From NCBI GenBank assembly GCA_030655135.1, contig JAURWC010000022.1, positions 186,001 to 250,000 of the forward strand: a DNA stretch of 64,000 nucleotides, read 5' to 3'. Numbering within the stretch: the first letter of the stretch is position 1; each line of letters starts with the position of its first letter. This document shows positions 16,748-25,143 of this stretch, piece by piece. Position numbers and translations under genes: made by a program. The stretch is from Hyphomicrobiaceae bacterium (lineage in GTDB: Bacteria > Pseudomonadota > Alphaproteobacteria > Rhizobiales > Hyphomicrobiaceae). The notes beneath the pieces are model-generated. The model did no database searches and was not told the origin of the DNA. It saw nothing but the letters and a program-made list of their open reading frames with translations.

Positions 16748-19096
16748 ATGACCAACCTCATAGCGCTACAGAGCGGCACAGAGCTGGTTGGCGACTATCG
16801 CATCGAGCGCGTGCTTGGTGCGGGTGGCTTCGGCATAACGTATCTCGCCGACGAGATCGCGCTCGGCCGGTCGGTCACCATCAAGGAATACTTCCCGTCG
16901 GATTTTGCCGCGCGTGCCAGCGAAGGCGATGCTGCGCCGCGCTCCGAAGGCTGTTCCGGCGACTATCGCTGGGGCCTGGACCGCTTCATCGAAGAAGCGC
17001 AGACGCTGGCTAAGTTCAATCACCCCAACATCGTGCGCGTCTATCGCTACTTCCGGGCCAACAACACCGGCTACATGGTGCTGCACTTCGAGGAAGGGCA
17101 AAGCCTGAAGGGATGGCTGAAAGGCCTTGGGCGGGCACCACGGCAGAAAGAACTCGACGGCATCGTCGCGCCGCTGCTGGATGCACTCGAACTTATCCAC
17201 AAGGCCGACTTCCTGCATCGCGACATCGCGCCCGACAACATCATCATCCGCAAGGATGGCGCGCCGGTCCTGATTGATTTCGGTTCGGCGCGCGGCGAAA
17301 TCGCGTCGGCATCCAAGACCGTGTCGGCGCTGGTGAAGCCGGGCTACAGCCCCTACGAGCAGTATGCCGAGACCAGCCGCCAGCAAGGCCCGTGGACGGA
17401 CATCTACGCGCTCGGGTCGACGCTTTATCACGCCATAACCGGCAAGCGCCCGCCCGATGCGCCCTCGCGCATGGTGAAAGACGAATACGTGGCGGCGGGC
17501 GAAGTGGCGCTGAGTGCGTACCGTCCGCGGTTCCTGAAAGCCATCGATAAGGCGCTGGCGCTGCCGATCGAAGGCCGGCCGCAATCGATCGCGGCGTGGC
17601 GCGGGGAATTGCTGGCGCCTGAAGCGGCCAAGCCAAGCTGGCTGCAACGGACGATGGAAAAGTCGCGCGGGCGGGGTGCTGCCAAGGGCGCGGGAGCCGC
17701 TGTTGCAAAGACCGTTGCAATTACGGGGCCGGCGCATTTGCCGCCGCTGCCGGACGCGCCGGGGCCGCAGGGCGGCATGCTGGACTTTCTCGAAGGTTTG
17801 AAGAAGCCGGCCGAGACAGCCGCGCCCGTTGCAAAGTCTGCGGCCAAGGAGCCGGCAGCGAAAGCTGCAGGCAAGGCCGGCGCCAAACCGGCACTGGCTG
17901 CGACCGTCAAACTGGACGAGCCCACGCCGGCGGCCCGGCTGCCGAAACTGCCCGCGCTGCTGTCACGGCGGGTGTCACGCGTGAAGGCGCCACCGCGGTC
18001 TCGCAAGCCGAAGACCAAGACGAAGCTCAAGCCACCCGTTCCAAAGAAAATCGCGCGTCCCGGCCGCAGTTGGCGGCCGCTGCTGTTCAAACTGCTCGTC
18101 GGGGTCGGCGTGGCAAGTGGTGCGGTGGCCATGCAGGACAAGCTGCCGCGCGTGGAAAGCCGTGGGGCGGCGACGACATCAAGCCAGCAGGACATCGAGC
18201 CGGTCCTGGCAGGTCAGTTTCAAGGACATGCGGGCGGCGTTTCGGCACTCGCCTATTCCGAAGACGGGCGCGTGCTCGTGACGGCGGGCAAGGACGGCAC
18301 GCTGAAGGTGTGGAACGCCTCGTCCTCGGCGCTCGTGCGCACGATCGAACTGGATGACGGCGCGGCCGTCTCGCTGGGGCTTTCTGGCTCGCGTGCCGTG
18401 ACAGGCCATGCCGACGGCGCGGTAGTGATCTGGGACTACGAGAAGGCGGAGAAGGTCGCGCAGTTCAAGCGCAACGATGCGGAAGTCTGGTCGGTGACGT
18501 TCGCGGGCTCTCCCAACCGCGTGGCGGCGTCGAGCCATGACTGGAAAGTGACGCTGTGGGATACGGCGAACCCGGGGCAGCCGGTTCACGTGCTCGATGC
18601 GCACGACAACGCAGCCCAGGCGGTCGCGTTTTTTGCGTCGGCCAACGGCCCGATGCTGGCGACGGGCGGCGCCGACAAGGTCGTGAAGCTGTGGAACCTC
18701 GACAGCATGGACCAGGTGCGCCGGTATCGCGGGCATCGTGATTTCGTGACGGCGCTGGCGTTCTCGCCGAACGGGCGCATGCTGGCGTCGGCCGGTCTGG
18801 ATGGCGGCATCCGCCTGTGGTCAACCGCGTCGCGCGGCATGTATCGCAGCCTCAACGGACACAAGGGCAAGATCGCCTCGCTGGCGTTCGCGCCTTCGGG
18901 TGATCGCCTCGTGTCGGCAGGTGAGGACGGGCTGGTGCGAATCTGGGATGTGCGCCGCGGACGCACCTCGCGCACGCTGACGGGCAACGGCGGTGGCGTG
19001 GCGTCCGCTCAATTCTCGCCCGATGGCCAGCGCATCGCCTCAGCCGGTGCCGACGGCGTCGTCCGCCTGTGGAACCCGCAGGGCGCGTTGCGGTAG
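16748..19096 (+). CDS. Transmembrane serine/threonine protein kinase with C-terminal WD40 propeller
   Basis: Eukaryote-like kinase of 782 residues. The kinase domain (residues about 17-280) has the glycine loop GAGGFG (24-29), lysine 46 in IKEYFP, the catalytic loop HRDIAPDN (157-164) and DFG (177-179). The loop has Ala where most kinases have Lys. An Ala/Pro/Lys-rich linker follows, then a single hydrophobic helix near residue 441 (PLLFKLLVGVGVASGAVAM). Residues about 490-782 hold about seven WD40 repeats (for example LKVWNASSSALVRT, VRLWNPQGALR). With one helix the propeller would be periplasmic. The start ATG 16748 removes an unlikely upstream extension. Divergent from FHA-FHA-PP2C. Confidence 0.92.
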   Translation: MTNLIALQSGTELVGDYRIERVLGAGGFGITYLADEIALGRSVTIKEYFPSDFAARASEGDAAPRSEGCSGDYRWGLDRFIEEAQTLAKFNHPNIVRVYRYFRANNTGYMVLHFEEGQSLKGWLKGLGRAPRQKELDGIVAPLLDALELIHKADFLHRDIAPDNIIIRKDGAPVLIDFGSARGEIASASKTVSALVKPGYSPYEQYAETSRQQGPWTDIYALGSTLYHAITGKRPPDAPSRMVKDEYVAAGEVALSAYRPRFLKAIDKALALPIEGRPQSIAAWRGELLAPEAAKPSWLQRTMEKSRGRGAAKGAGAAVAKTVAITGPAHLPPLPDAPGPQGGMLDFLEGLKKPAETAAPVAKSAAKEPAAKAAGKAGAKPALAATVKLDEPTPAARLPKLPALLSRRVSRVKAPPRSRKPKTKTKLKPPVPKKIARPGRSWRPLLFKLLVGVGVASGAVAMQDKLPRVESRGAATTSSQQDIEPVLAGQFQGHAGGVSALAYSEDGRVLVTAGKDGTLKVWNASSSALVRTIELDDGAAVSLGLSGSRAVTGHADGAVVIWDYEKAEKVAQFKRNDAEVWSVTFAGSPNRVAASSHDWKVTLWDTANPGQPVHVLDAHDNAAQAVAFFASANGPMLATGGADKVVKLWNLDSMDQVRRYRGHRDFVTALAFSPNGRMLASAGLDGGIRLWSTASRGMYRSLNGHKGKIASLAFAPSGDRLVSAGEDGLVRIWDVRRGRTSRTLTGNGGGVASAQFSPDGQRIASAGADGVVRLWNPQGALR

Positions 19097-19103
19097 GCAG
19101 CGG

Positions 19104-19385
19104 TTAGCGCTTGTCGGCGGCTTTGTAGACGCTGTTGCGATCGCGCCTGCCTACGGCAACAACGATGACGATCAGCTGGGCATCACGCACTTCATAGACC
19201 AGGCGATAGCCCACGCTTCTTAATTTGATCTTGTAGCGATCCTTGCTGCCGGAAAGTTTTGCGGCAGGCACATGCGGATCGGCGAGGCGTTCGGAGAGCT
19301 TCTTTTTGAAGAGTTCGCGCGTGTGGTTATCAAGTTTGCGCCATTCCTTCAGCGCTGGCTCGAGGAACGCCAGCTCATAGGTCAT
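19104..19385 (-). CDS. RelE/ParE-superfamily toxin
   Basis: A 93-residue basic protein with the RelE pattern: LEPALKEWRKLDNHTRELFKKKL at the N-terminus, then KLSGSKDRYKIKLRSVGYRLVYEV and the C-terminal strand LIVIVVAVGRRDRN. RelE members cleave mRNA on the ribosome; the Arg and Lys pattern here suits that role. It overlaps the end of the antitoxin gene by 11 bases, the classical toxin-antitoxin arrangement, and lies eight bases after the convergent kinase gene. Confidence 0.88.
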   Translation of the reverse strand: MTYELAFLEPALKEWRKLDNHTRELFKKKLSERLADPHVPAAKLSGSKDRYKIKLRSVGYRLVYEVRDAQLIVIVVAVGRRDRNSVYKAADKR

Positions 19386-19623
19386 CCAGCCTCACCTTAA
19401 CGATGGGTTCGGTGGCGCGAGCATCTGCGATCGTGTTCAGCTCGATGTCGTCCAAACGCTCCATCATCGCCTCATAGAGACGGGCCGGTATGCAGTAGAA
19501 GGCGGGTTCATTGCGGTTGAGAATGGCGACAGCAGCGCCTTCGCCGGCGGCAACCGTCGCCATCGGGTTCTTCTTGAGTTCAGAAACGCTTGCCGTCATC
19601 TCCGCGAGGACAAGGTTTGTCAT
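19375..19623 (-). CDS. Phd/YefM/StbD-type antitoxin
   Basis: An 82-residue antitoxin of the Phd/YefM superfamily: VLAEMTASVSELKKNPMATV, then GAAVAILNRNEPAFYCIPARLYEAMMERLDD. This N-terminal fold binds DNA and the C-terminal tail binds the toxin. Start ATG 19623 is chosen over longer frames because GGAG lies seven bases upstream. First gene of the pair. An inverted repeat immediately before it is the probable operator. Confidence 0.87.
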   Translation of the reverse strand: MTNLVLAEMTASVSELKKNPMATVAAGEGAAVAILNRNEPAFYCIPARLYEAMMERLDDIELNTIADARATEPIVKVRLDDL

Positions 19624-19628
19624 TTGCA

Positions 19629-19645
19629 GTCTCCTAATTGGAGAC
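19629..19645. promoter_or_regulatory. Inverted repeat upstream of the antitoxin gene; probable autoregulatory operator
   Basis: GTCTCC-TAATT-GGAGAC, 6-bp arms around 5 bases, ending six bases before the antitoxin ATG and including its ribosome-binding site. A related half (GGTCTCCGCAAT) recurs about 20 bases further upstream. Binding by the antitoxin-toxin complex is the usual logic for such sites. Confidence 0.5.
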
Positions 19646-19691
19646 CGCAATATAGGTCTTCCAACAGGTCTCCGCAATGGTCTTGAGAAGC

Positions 19692-20231
19692 CTAGCCCGC
19701 CTTCTTCTCGAAGTCCGAGATGTGGCTGGCGAGGTCGAGGTATTCGGCGCAGCCGGTGCCGCAGCGGGTGGCGATCTCGGCCAGTTCGGCCTTGGCCTTG
19801 GCCGGTTCATTCTTCTGCAGGAAGGCCTCGCCCATGTAGGCGCGGGCGACGGAATAGTTGGGGTTCAGCTGCAATGCCTGCTGGTAAAACGGCAAGGCGG
19901 CATCCACGTCGCCGAGCTTACGCGTGGCGAAGCCAATGTAGGTGACGACGCGCGGGTCGGACTTGTCGGCTAGCGTGAGGTAACCCAGCGCTTCCTGGTA
20001 TTTGCCGGTGCGGGCCAGCCAGTAGCCGGCGTAGAAGAGATCGGCGCTGGACGTGCCCGCCTTTGCCTGGCTGACGCACGCGTTCCAGGCGACGCTGTTC
20101 TTGGCGTGGGTGTCACAGGCGCTGGCCGGACCCTGATCCTTCGACAGCGTCACCGGGCCCGCAATGGCGGCCGTCGACAGCAGGGCAAATGCCGCGATGG
20201 CGGCGGGCAAGCGAATGGCGTGAGTGAACAT
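19692..20231 (-). CDS. Secreted tetratricopeptide-repeat protein
   Basis: A 179-residue protein with a clear signal peptide (MFTHAIRLPAAIAAFALLST, cleavage near AIA-GP), so periplasmic or surface-associated. The mature part has two to three TPR units: ADLFYAGYWLARTGKYQEAL, ALPFYQQALQLNPNYSVARA, and YMGEAFLQKNEPAKAKAEL. A C-terminal Cys pair (ATRCGTGCAEYLDLA) resembles one seen in other small TPR proteins of this group. The start ATG 20231 is chosen for the signal peptide and the upstream AAGGA. Function unknown; TPRs scaffold protein contacts. Confidence 0.8.
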   Translation of the reverse strand: MFTHAIRLPAAIAAFALLSTAAIAGPVTLSKDQGPASACDTHAKNSVAWNACVSQAKAGTSSADLFYAGYWLARTGKYQEALGYLTLADKSDPRVVTYIGFATRKLGDVDAALPFYQQALQLNPNYSVARAYMGEAFLQKNEPAKAKAELAEIATRCGTGCAEYLDLASHISDFEKKAG

Positions 20232-20496
20232 GTTGCGTCCTTCGTTGGATCGTGGCCGAAGCGGCTGTTGCGCCGATGATAGCGCAGCCACACCCCGGGA
20301 TGGAAGACGCAGATAACCCGTGTGGAAGCCCAAGCGCTGCCATGTTTGGGGCAAAAAGTGGCGCAAACGACTGATTGCGGCGGCGGCCCGCTGATCGAGG
20401 GCGACGCCCGAGGGCGCGGTGGGACGTCGCAGCCTCGTTCATCGATCTACGGCCAGCACTGGCTGCATGGAATTTATCAAGGGCGGATGACGGCAA

Positions 20497-21951
20497 ATGC
20501 GGTGGTGGTGGCGCAAGCGGCAAGACAACTTCGAATGGCGCGACTACGTGCGCACGACGATCCTCGTCAGGCGTAACGAGCGGCGGCAGAAGGTCGAAGA
20601 TGCCAAGCAGGCGGCAATTTTCGGCGTAAAGCAGGCGGGTCAGAAAGGCGTCGAGGCGGGCGCTGCGGGACTAGGCGCAGCTGGCCGGGCCAGCAAGGCG
20701 GCTGCCAGCGCTGTCGGGCGCGGTGGCGTGGCCGTTGGCTCCGCCGTCGGCCAGCGTGGTGCGTCGTTCGGAGCCGCAATGGGCCGGCGCGCGGTGGCCG
20801 CAGCACGGGCTTCGAAGGCCGGGCTTTACGCCGGCGGCGCGGCGGTGGGCCGGGTTTCGGCTGCGGGATTCCGCCGGGCTGGCGCTTCCGCAAGCCCGCA
20901 TATGGCGCGCGTGCGCGACGGCGCAATCGACAGATTGGAGCCGGCGATCCAAGGACTGCTGCGGCCGTCGATCGCCATGCCGCTGACAATTGTCGCGCTC
21001 GTCGTCGGGGCCGGCGCAATCTTCCGCTGGGCGTATGTCGGCTTCGATCATGATGTGGCGGTCGCTGGAACGATCGCGCTGATTGCAGCCTTGCTGACGC
21101 TGCTGCCGCGCGCCGCCGTCGGCGATGTCCCCAAGCCGATTGCTGCCGGTGCAAACCTTATCGGACGGCTGCCGGGCCTGAACCGCATGTCGCCCATGAT
21201 GGCGGTGGGCGGGGTGGCGGCGCTGCTCGTGGCAGCAGGTGCCGGGTACTGGATCATGACGCAACCGGCCGGCATTCAGACGGCCACGATTTCGAACCGT
21301 GCCGCCAAGGACGACGACGGCGTGCCCAAAGTCGACGTGACGCGGCTGCCGGATCTCAAGGGCCGGGGCAGTGCGGTGGCTGGCGATCTCGTCAAGGTCG
21401 CGGGCACCACGGTCAAGCTCTCAGGTGTCGAGGCGCCGGAGGGAGAGCAGCGCTGCACGGGCGCCAATGATCGCAGCCGGCGCTGTGGCGACGTGGCACG
21501 AGACGCGCTCGCCCGGTTGATCAGATCGCAGCAGCTCGTCTGCCTGCTGGCTGGCACCGATGACAGCGGGCGGCGGCTGGCGTCGTGCACGGCGGGCGAA
21601 AAGGACGTCGCCGCGGAGATGGTGCGTGGCGGACATGTCTTCGCTTCGACTGGGTTTTTCGCACGCTACGGGTCGGAAGAGGGTGAGGCGCGCGCAGCCA
21701 AGACGGGGCTGTGGCAGGGCGAAGGCATTGAGCGTCCGGCTGAGTACCGCGCCAAACGCTGGGAAGAGGCCAAACGCGATGCACCCCAGGGCTGCCCGAT
21801 CAAAGGTAGCGTGGCACGCGGATCGCGCACCTATGTGCTGCCGTGGTCGCCCAGCTACGAGCGGGTGCGGGTGCGCGAAAACCGGGGCGAGCGCTGGTTC
21901 TGCAGCGAGAAGGAAGCCCGCGCTGCTGGCTGGCGTCCAACAACGCTTTGA
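20497..21951 (+). CDS. Membrane protein with C-terminal thermonuclease (SNase)-like domain
   Basis: A 484-residue protein. The N-terminal 150 residues are basic, Ala/Gly-rich and repetitive. Hydrophobic helices follow near residues 160-180 (MPLTIVALVVGAGAIF), 190-210 and 235-255 (VAALLVAAGAGYWIM). The last 190 residues hold an SNase-like OB fold (VAGTTVKLSGVEAPEGEQRC, VFASTGFFARYG, RAAKTGLWQGEG). The C-terminal motif ERWFCSEKEARAAGWRP, with an upstream Cys in APQGCPIKGSV, is frequent in alphaproteobacterial SNase-like proteins. The catalytic Arg/Glu set of true nucleases is not clearly present, so nuclease activity is uncertain. A strong terminator follows. Confidence 0.75.
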   Translation: MRWWWRKRQDNFEWRDYVRTTILVRRNERRQKVEDAKQAAIFGVKQAGQKGVEAGAAGLGAAGRASKAAASAVGRGGVAVGSAVGQRGASFGAAMGRRAVAAARASKAGLYAGGAAVGRVSAAGFRRAGASASPHMARVRDGAIDRLEPAIQGLLRPSIAMPLTIVALVVGAGAIFRWAYVGFDHDVAVAGTIALIAALLTLLPRAAVGDVPKPIAAGANLIGRLPGLNRMSPMMAVGGVAALLVAAGAGYWIMTQPAGIQTATISNRAAKDDDGVPKVDVTRLPDLKGRGSAVAGDLVKVAGTTVKLSGVEAPEGEQRCTGANDRSRRCGDVARDALARLIRSQQLVCLLAGTDDSGRRLASCTAGEKDVAAEMVRGGHVFASTGFFARYGSEEGEARAAKTGLWQGEGIERPAEYRAKRWEEAKRDAPQGCPIKGSVARGSRTYVLPWSPSYERVRVRENRGERWFCSEKEARAAGWRPTTL

Positions 21952-21980
21952 GTGGCGGTCCCCGTCCTCCAAATAAAAAT

Positions 21981-22013
21981 GCCCGCGGCTGGGGGAAAGC
22001 CGCGGGCTCTTTA
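21981..22013 (+). terminator. Rho-independent terminator of the SNase-like gene
   Basis: A perfect 10-bp GC stem, GCCCGCGGCT / AGCCGCGGGC, with loop GGGGGAA, followed by TCTTT. It lies 30 bases after the stop codon. Confidence 0.8.
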
Positions 22014-22014
22014 G

Positions 22015-22052
22015 CGTGGTGCCTCTGGGGGGACAGGGGGGACGGCACCACG
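22015..22052. other. Inverted repeat with G-rich loop; start of a 385-base gene-free stretch
   Basis: CGTGGTGCC / GGCACCACG, perfect 9-bp arms around a 20-base G-rich loop (GGGGGG twice). The remaining gap to 22336 is relatively AT-rich and shows no ORF I can support. It presumably contains the promoter of the next gene. Confidence 0.5.
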
Positions 22053-22336
22053 GGTCACATGAGCATTACGCCTGACGCCCGAGCAAACCTCAAGATTAAT
22101 TAAGTGTTGCCTCTGGTCATCGTTAAAAGATGTTGTGTTTCTTCTGTTGCACTGCAGGGATCGTCGTTCAGTTTTATTTGCATTTGACTTTAAGTCCGCG
22201 CGTGCGGCCCCCGTTCCGGCATCGTCACGCGCCTGCTGCGCGTCCCCATGTGCAGCGTCTTTCATTTACGCCGTACGCTGTGGCGCGTACACTCACCCAA
22301 ACTCGCAACGTCTTGTAATGGCTGGGGAGTAAAGTG

Positions 22337-23578
22337 ATGTTTCGGCGTGTGTTGGTGGCCGTCATCGGCGTTTGGGCAGCCTCACTCGCGAGCGCGGCGG
22401 ACGCGCGCGACCGCTGGGTTCTGATCGGAAGCCAAGAGGTCGATCTGGCCAAGACGGCCGAGAGCGTCGACGTTGCACAGGCGCGCGGAGCTTTCAGGGC
22501 CGTCCGGGTCGAGGCCAAGCGGCAGGGAATCGATCTGACGCAGGTGCGCGTGTTGTACAGCGACGGCACGGCGCACGACGAAGACCGGCTCATCCACCTC
22601 TTGAAGGGTGAGCGGTCCAAGCCCATCGGGCAAGCCACGAACGATCGCTTCATCGACCGTATCGACCTCACGTTCAAAAGCGATGCTGGCGCAGGCAGCC
22701 CCGCACGCGTCGAGGTGTGGGCGCTGCAGACCGACGAGGGCCAGCGCAAGCGGCGTGACAAGGCTGCTGGCGAAGTGGCCGTGACGCAGCCGGACGAGGC
22801 GACGCCAGCTCCAAGCCGCACCAAGCCAAGCGAAGCCAAACCCGGCGAGCGGACCGAGGGCGGCGACGTGATGTTCGGCTACCAGGACGTCGGCTTCGGC
22901 ATGGACCGCGACATTATCCGCGTCGGATCAGAGACGGGCAAGTTCGCCAAGCTGCGGCTGCGCGTGCTGAAGAACGACGTGTTCGTGAACAGCATGAAGG
23001 TCGTCTACAACGACGGCTCGTCCGAAGACATCGTGCTCAACGCGCAGGTGAAGCAGGGCTCCCGCTCGCCCTGGTACGACGTCAAGCCGACGGAATTCAT
23101 CCGCGAGATCCAGCTGCTCTACCGCTCGCGGCCCAACGTGACCGGCCAAGCTCGCGTGGAGGTGACCGGGCAATACGCGTCAGACTGGCTCGGCGCGACC
23201 GGCGAAGGCCGCAAGTATAACGACGGCTGGGTGCTGCTGGGGGCGCAGTCTGCCGGCATGTTCGGCGTCAACTCAATCAAGGCGTTCGGCTTCGACAAGG
23301 ATACGATCCCCGTCGGCGCCAACGAGGGCGGCTTCAAGAAAATCCGCATCAAGGTCCGCAACCGTTCGATCACGTTGAAGGACTTGCGCGTCGTCTACTA
23401 CGACGGGCCGGATACGGTGATCGACCGGCGCGCGCGCGTCGACCCGGATCAGATCGAAGGCCCGTGGGACGTGAAGGCCGATGCGCCGATCAAAGAGATC
23501 GTGGCGTCGTATCGCGGCCGCATCGTGTGGGGCAAAGGTGCCGGCGTGCCGGTCGTAGAGATTTGGGGCCAGCACTGA
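22337..23578 (+). CDS. Secreted protein with three tandem DUF2541-like beta domains
   Basis: A 413-residue exported protein: signal peptide RRVLVAVIGVWAASLASAAD, then three copies of a domain of about 100 residues. Each begins like DRWVLIGSQEV, GDVMFGYQDVGFG or DGWVLLGAQSA. Each continues with a G-x-F-(K/R)-x-(I/L/V)-(R)-(I/L)-(K/R)-V block and a VxY-x-DG strand (VRVLYSDGT, MKVVYNDGSS, LRVVYYDGPD), and ends in a REIQLLYRSR-like strand. A charged linker separates domains one and two. It resembles DUF2541-type domains; no enzymatic residues are evident. Start: ATG 22337 with GGGGAG seven bases upstream; GTG 22334 is adjacent. Confidence 0.75.
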   Translation: MFRRVLVAVIGVWAASLASAADARDRWVLIGSQEVDLAKTAESVDVAQARGAFRAVRVEAKRQGIDLTQVRVLYSDGTAHDEDRLIHLLKGERSKPIGQATNDRFIDRIDLTFKSDAGAGSPARVEVWALQTDEGQRKRRDKAAGEVAVTQPDEATPAPSRTKPSEAKPGERTEGGDVMFGYQDVGFGMDRDIIRVGSETGKFAKLRLRVLKNDVFVNSMKVVYNDGSSEDIVLNAQVKQGSRSPWYDVKPTEFIREIQLLYRSRPNVTGQARVEVTGQYASDWLGATGEGRKYNDGWVLLGAQSAGMFGVNSIKAFGFDKDTIPVGANEGGFKKIRIKVRNRSITLKDLRVVYYDGPDTVIDRRARVDPDQIEGPWDVKADAPIKEIVASYRGRIVWGKGAGVPVVEIWGQH

Positions 23579-23594
23579 TCGAAACGGCTGGCTG

Positions 23595-24500
23595 CTAAGC
23601 GGCGTGGTCTTCGTCTTTGGCAAGGTGGGCGGCGTAGGCCTCGGGCACGATCAAGCGGACACGGGCGCCGCCAGCTGAAATCTCCAAGGGCGTCGCCACG
23701 AAGGGATCGCCATCGATCTGGCTGGCGACGGGACCGGCACTGTGCACGGTCAGCCGCGTGCACGGGATCATCTCCACGCCACTTGCGCGATGTAAGCGGC
23801 CAGCGCCCAGCGCCAGCAGCTGGCGAAGCAAGCCGAACTGGCTTGCGTTCTTGATCAGCACCGCCACGAGGCCCGGACGCTCCAGCCCGGCCTGCGGCGC
23901 GATGGTGAAGGCGCCGCCGTAGCGACGGCCGTTTGCGGCCACCACCCATTGTGCCTGATGTCGCGCGCCATCAACCTCGACGTCGAGCGTGGCGCGCTCG
24001 GCGCGCAGCGTCTTGATGAAGGGCGAAACGTAGGCGGCCTTGCCGATGCGCCGCTTCAACGGTGTGTCGAGGTGACCGATCACTTGGCCATCGAAGCCGA
24101 TGCCTGCCATCAAAAAGAACGGCTCGCCGTTTGCGCGCGCGCCTTCGAACACGTGCACCGGTCCGCGCAGCAGCAGGTCTGCCAGTCCGACAGCGGACGA
24201 GGGTAACCCGATCTCGTGCGCCAAGACGTTGCCGGTGCCCATCGGAACGACGCCGAGCGGCAGTCCGTATGGTTCCAACTGCGCGGCCAGCGCCCGAATT
24301 GTTCCGTCGCCGCCCGCGGCGATGACCGCGTCAATGGACGAGGCGTGCTCTTGAAGGACATTTGGAAGCTGCTCGGGGGGGCCATCAAACTTGGCGACGT
24401 CGGCGCCGATATGTTGGAGCCCCGCCGTCACCTCGTGGACGAGACGGCGGCCGTCCAGGCCCGCGATCGGATTATGCACGAGAAGAAAGCGGCGGCGCAT
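23595..24500 (-). CDS. Diacylglycerol/sphingosine kinase-family lipid kinase
   Basis: Soluble lipid kinase of the DAGK catalytic-domain family, which phosphorylates lipid hydroxyls with ATP. N-terminal FLLVHNPIAG and the nucleotide-binding AAGGDGTIRALAAQL, with GxPLGVVPMGTGNVLAHEI following, define the family. The C-terminal half is the usual beta-sandwich (GGAFTIAPQAGLERPGL). I start at ATG 24500 (301 residues); an extension to GTG 24530 is possible since AAGG lies upstream of it. Exact substrate unknown; undecaprenol, diacylglycerol or ceramide-like lipids are all possible. Convergent with the preceding plus-strand gene. Confidence 0.85.
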   Translation of the reverse strand: MRRRFLLVHNPIAGLDGRRLVHEVTAGLQHIGADVAKFDGPPEQLPNVLQEHASSIDAVIAAGGDGTIRALAAQLEPYGLPLGVVPMGTGNVLAHEIGLPSSAVGLADLLLRGPVHVFEGARANGEPFFLMAGIGFDGQVIGHLDTPLKRRIGKAAYVSPFIKTLRAERATLDVEVDGARHQAQWVVAANGRRYGGAFTIAPQAGLERPGLVAVLIKNASQFGLLRQLLALGAGRLHRASGVEMIPCTRLTVHSAGPVASQIDGDPFVATPLEISAGGARVRLIVPEAYAAHLAKDEDHAA

Positions 24501-24551
24501 GTGCGGGTGGGCTCGAATTGAGAGGGGCACCAACGGTTTGCACCTTTTCAG

Positions 24552-24594
24552 GGCATAAGAAAACCCCCGACCTGCATCACGCAGACCGGGGGTT
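24552..24594 (-). terminator. Terminator of the GlsB-like gene
   Basis: Stem AACCCCCG / CGGGGGTT extended by CTGC / GCAG around ATCAC (24562-24594). On the minus strand it is followed by TTTTCTTAT. It separates the GlsB-like gene from the lipid kinase gene on the same strand. Confidence 0.78.
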
Positions 24595-24618
24595 CAAATT
24601 GTGAGAGCGTACGCTCCC

Positions 24619-24876
24619 CTATGCTCGTCGAACGAGGCCGATGAGGAACAACAAAATAAGGGCACCGATGGTCGCCGTGACGATTGCGTTGACGACCCAG
24701 CTGTCCGTGATGCTGAGGTGACCGCCAAGCAGGTAGCCGCCGAGAATTGCGCCAAGGATGCCAACGATGATGTTACCGACGAGGCCGAAGCCGTAACCAG
24801 AGATGATCTGCCCAGCGAGCCAGCCAGCGATTGCGCCGATCAGAAGCCAAACGAGTAGAACTTGAAGTTCAGGCAT
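24619..24876 (-). CDS. GlsB/YeaQ/YmgE-family stress-response membrane protein
   Basis: An 85-residue, almost wholly hydrophobic protein with three short glycine-rich transmembrane helices: LLVWLLIGAIAGWLAGQII, GLVGNIIVGILGAILGGYLL and NAIVTATIGALILLFLIGLV. This is the hallmark of the transglycosylase-associated (GlsB/YeaQ) family. These proteins are often induced by general stress. The gene has GGGGAG upstream of ATG 24876 and its own terminator. The 267 bases upstream (24877-25143) contain no gene; I could not identify a confident stress-sigma promoter in them. Confidence 0.9.
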   Translation of the reverse strand: MPELQVLLVWLLIGAIAGWLAGQIISGYGFGLVGNIIVGILGAILGGYLLGGHLSITDSWVVNAIVTATIGALILLFLIGLVRRA

Positions 24877-25143
24877 ATTTTTGTCTCCCCTGTCTGAAGT
24901 GCCTCACTGGAGCCGAAAAGCTCAAGTTGCACCTCAGCTCAGAGGTTCGGTGCAGGCCGACAGGCTGTCAACAACTGGTGCGCTGCAAACAAACTCTTGG
25001 AACCTCAACTGCCGCTGGAGCACCTGAATTCGGGCTTCCGGCAGGCAAGGTGTTGCAAAGAGGCCGTGGATCTCGCAAGTGCGAGCGGTGCGTAAGGTGC
25101 CCGCCGACCACCGTTCACTCAGGTGATTCGCTCCTGTCAGGCG

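Noticed and set aside
13050-19096. Type VI secretion system
   Set aside because: Kinase, FHA and PP2C genes are typical T6SS regulators, but no tss/imp structural gene is present in the window.
18220-19096. DNA tandem repeat in the kinase gene
   Set aside because: The repeats are protein-level WD40 blades with diverged DNA, not a nucleotide repeat.
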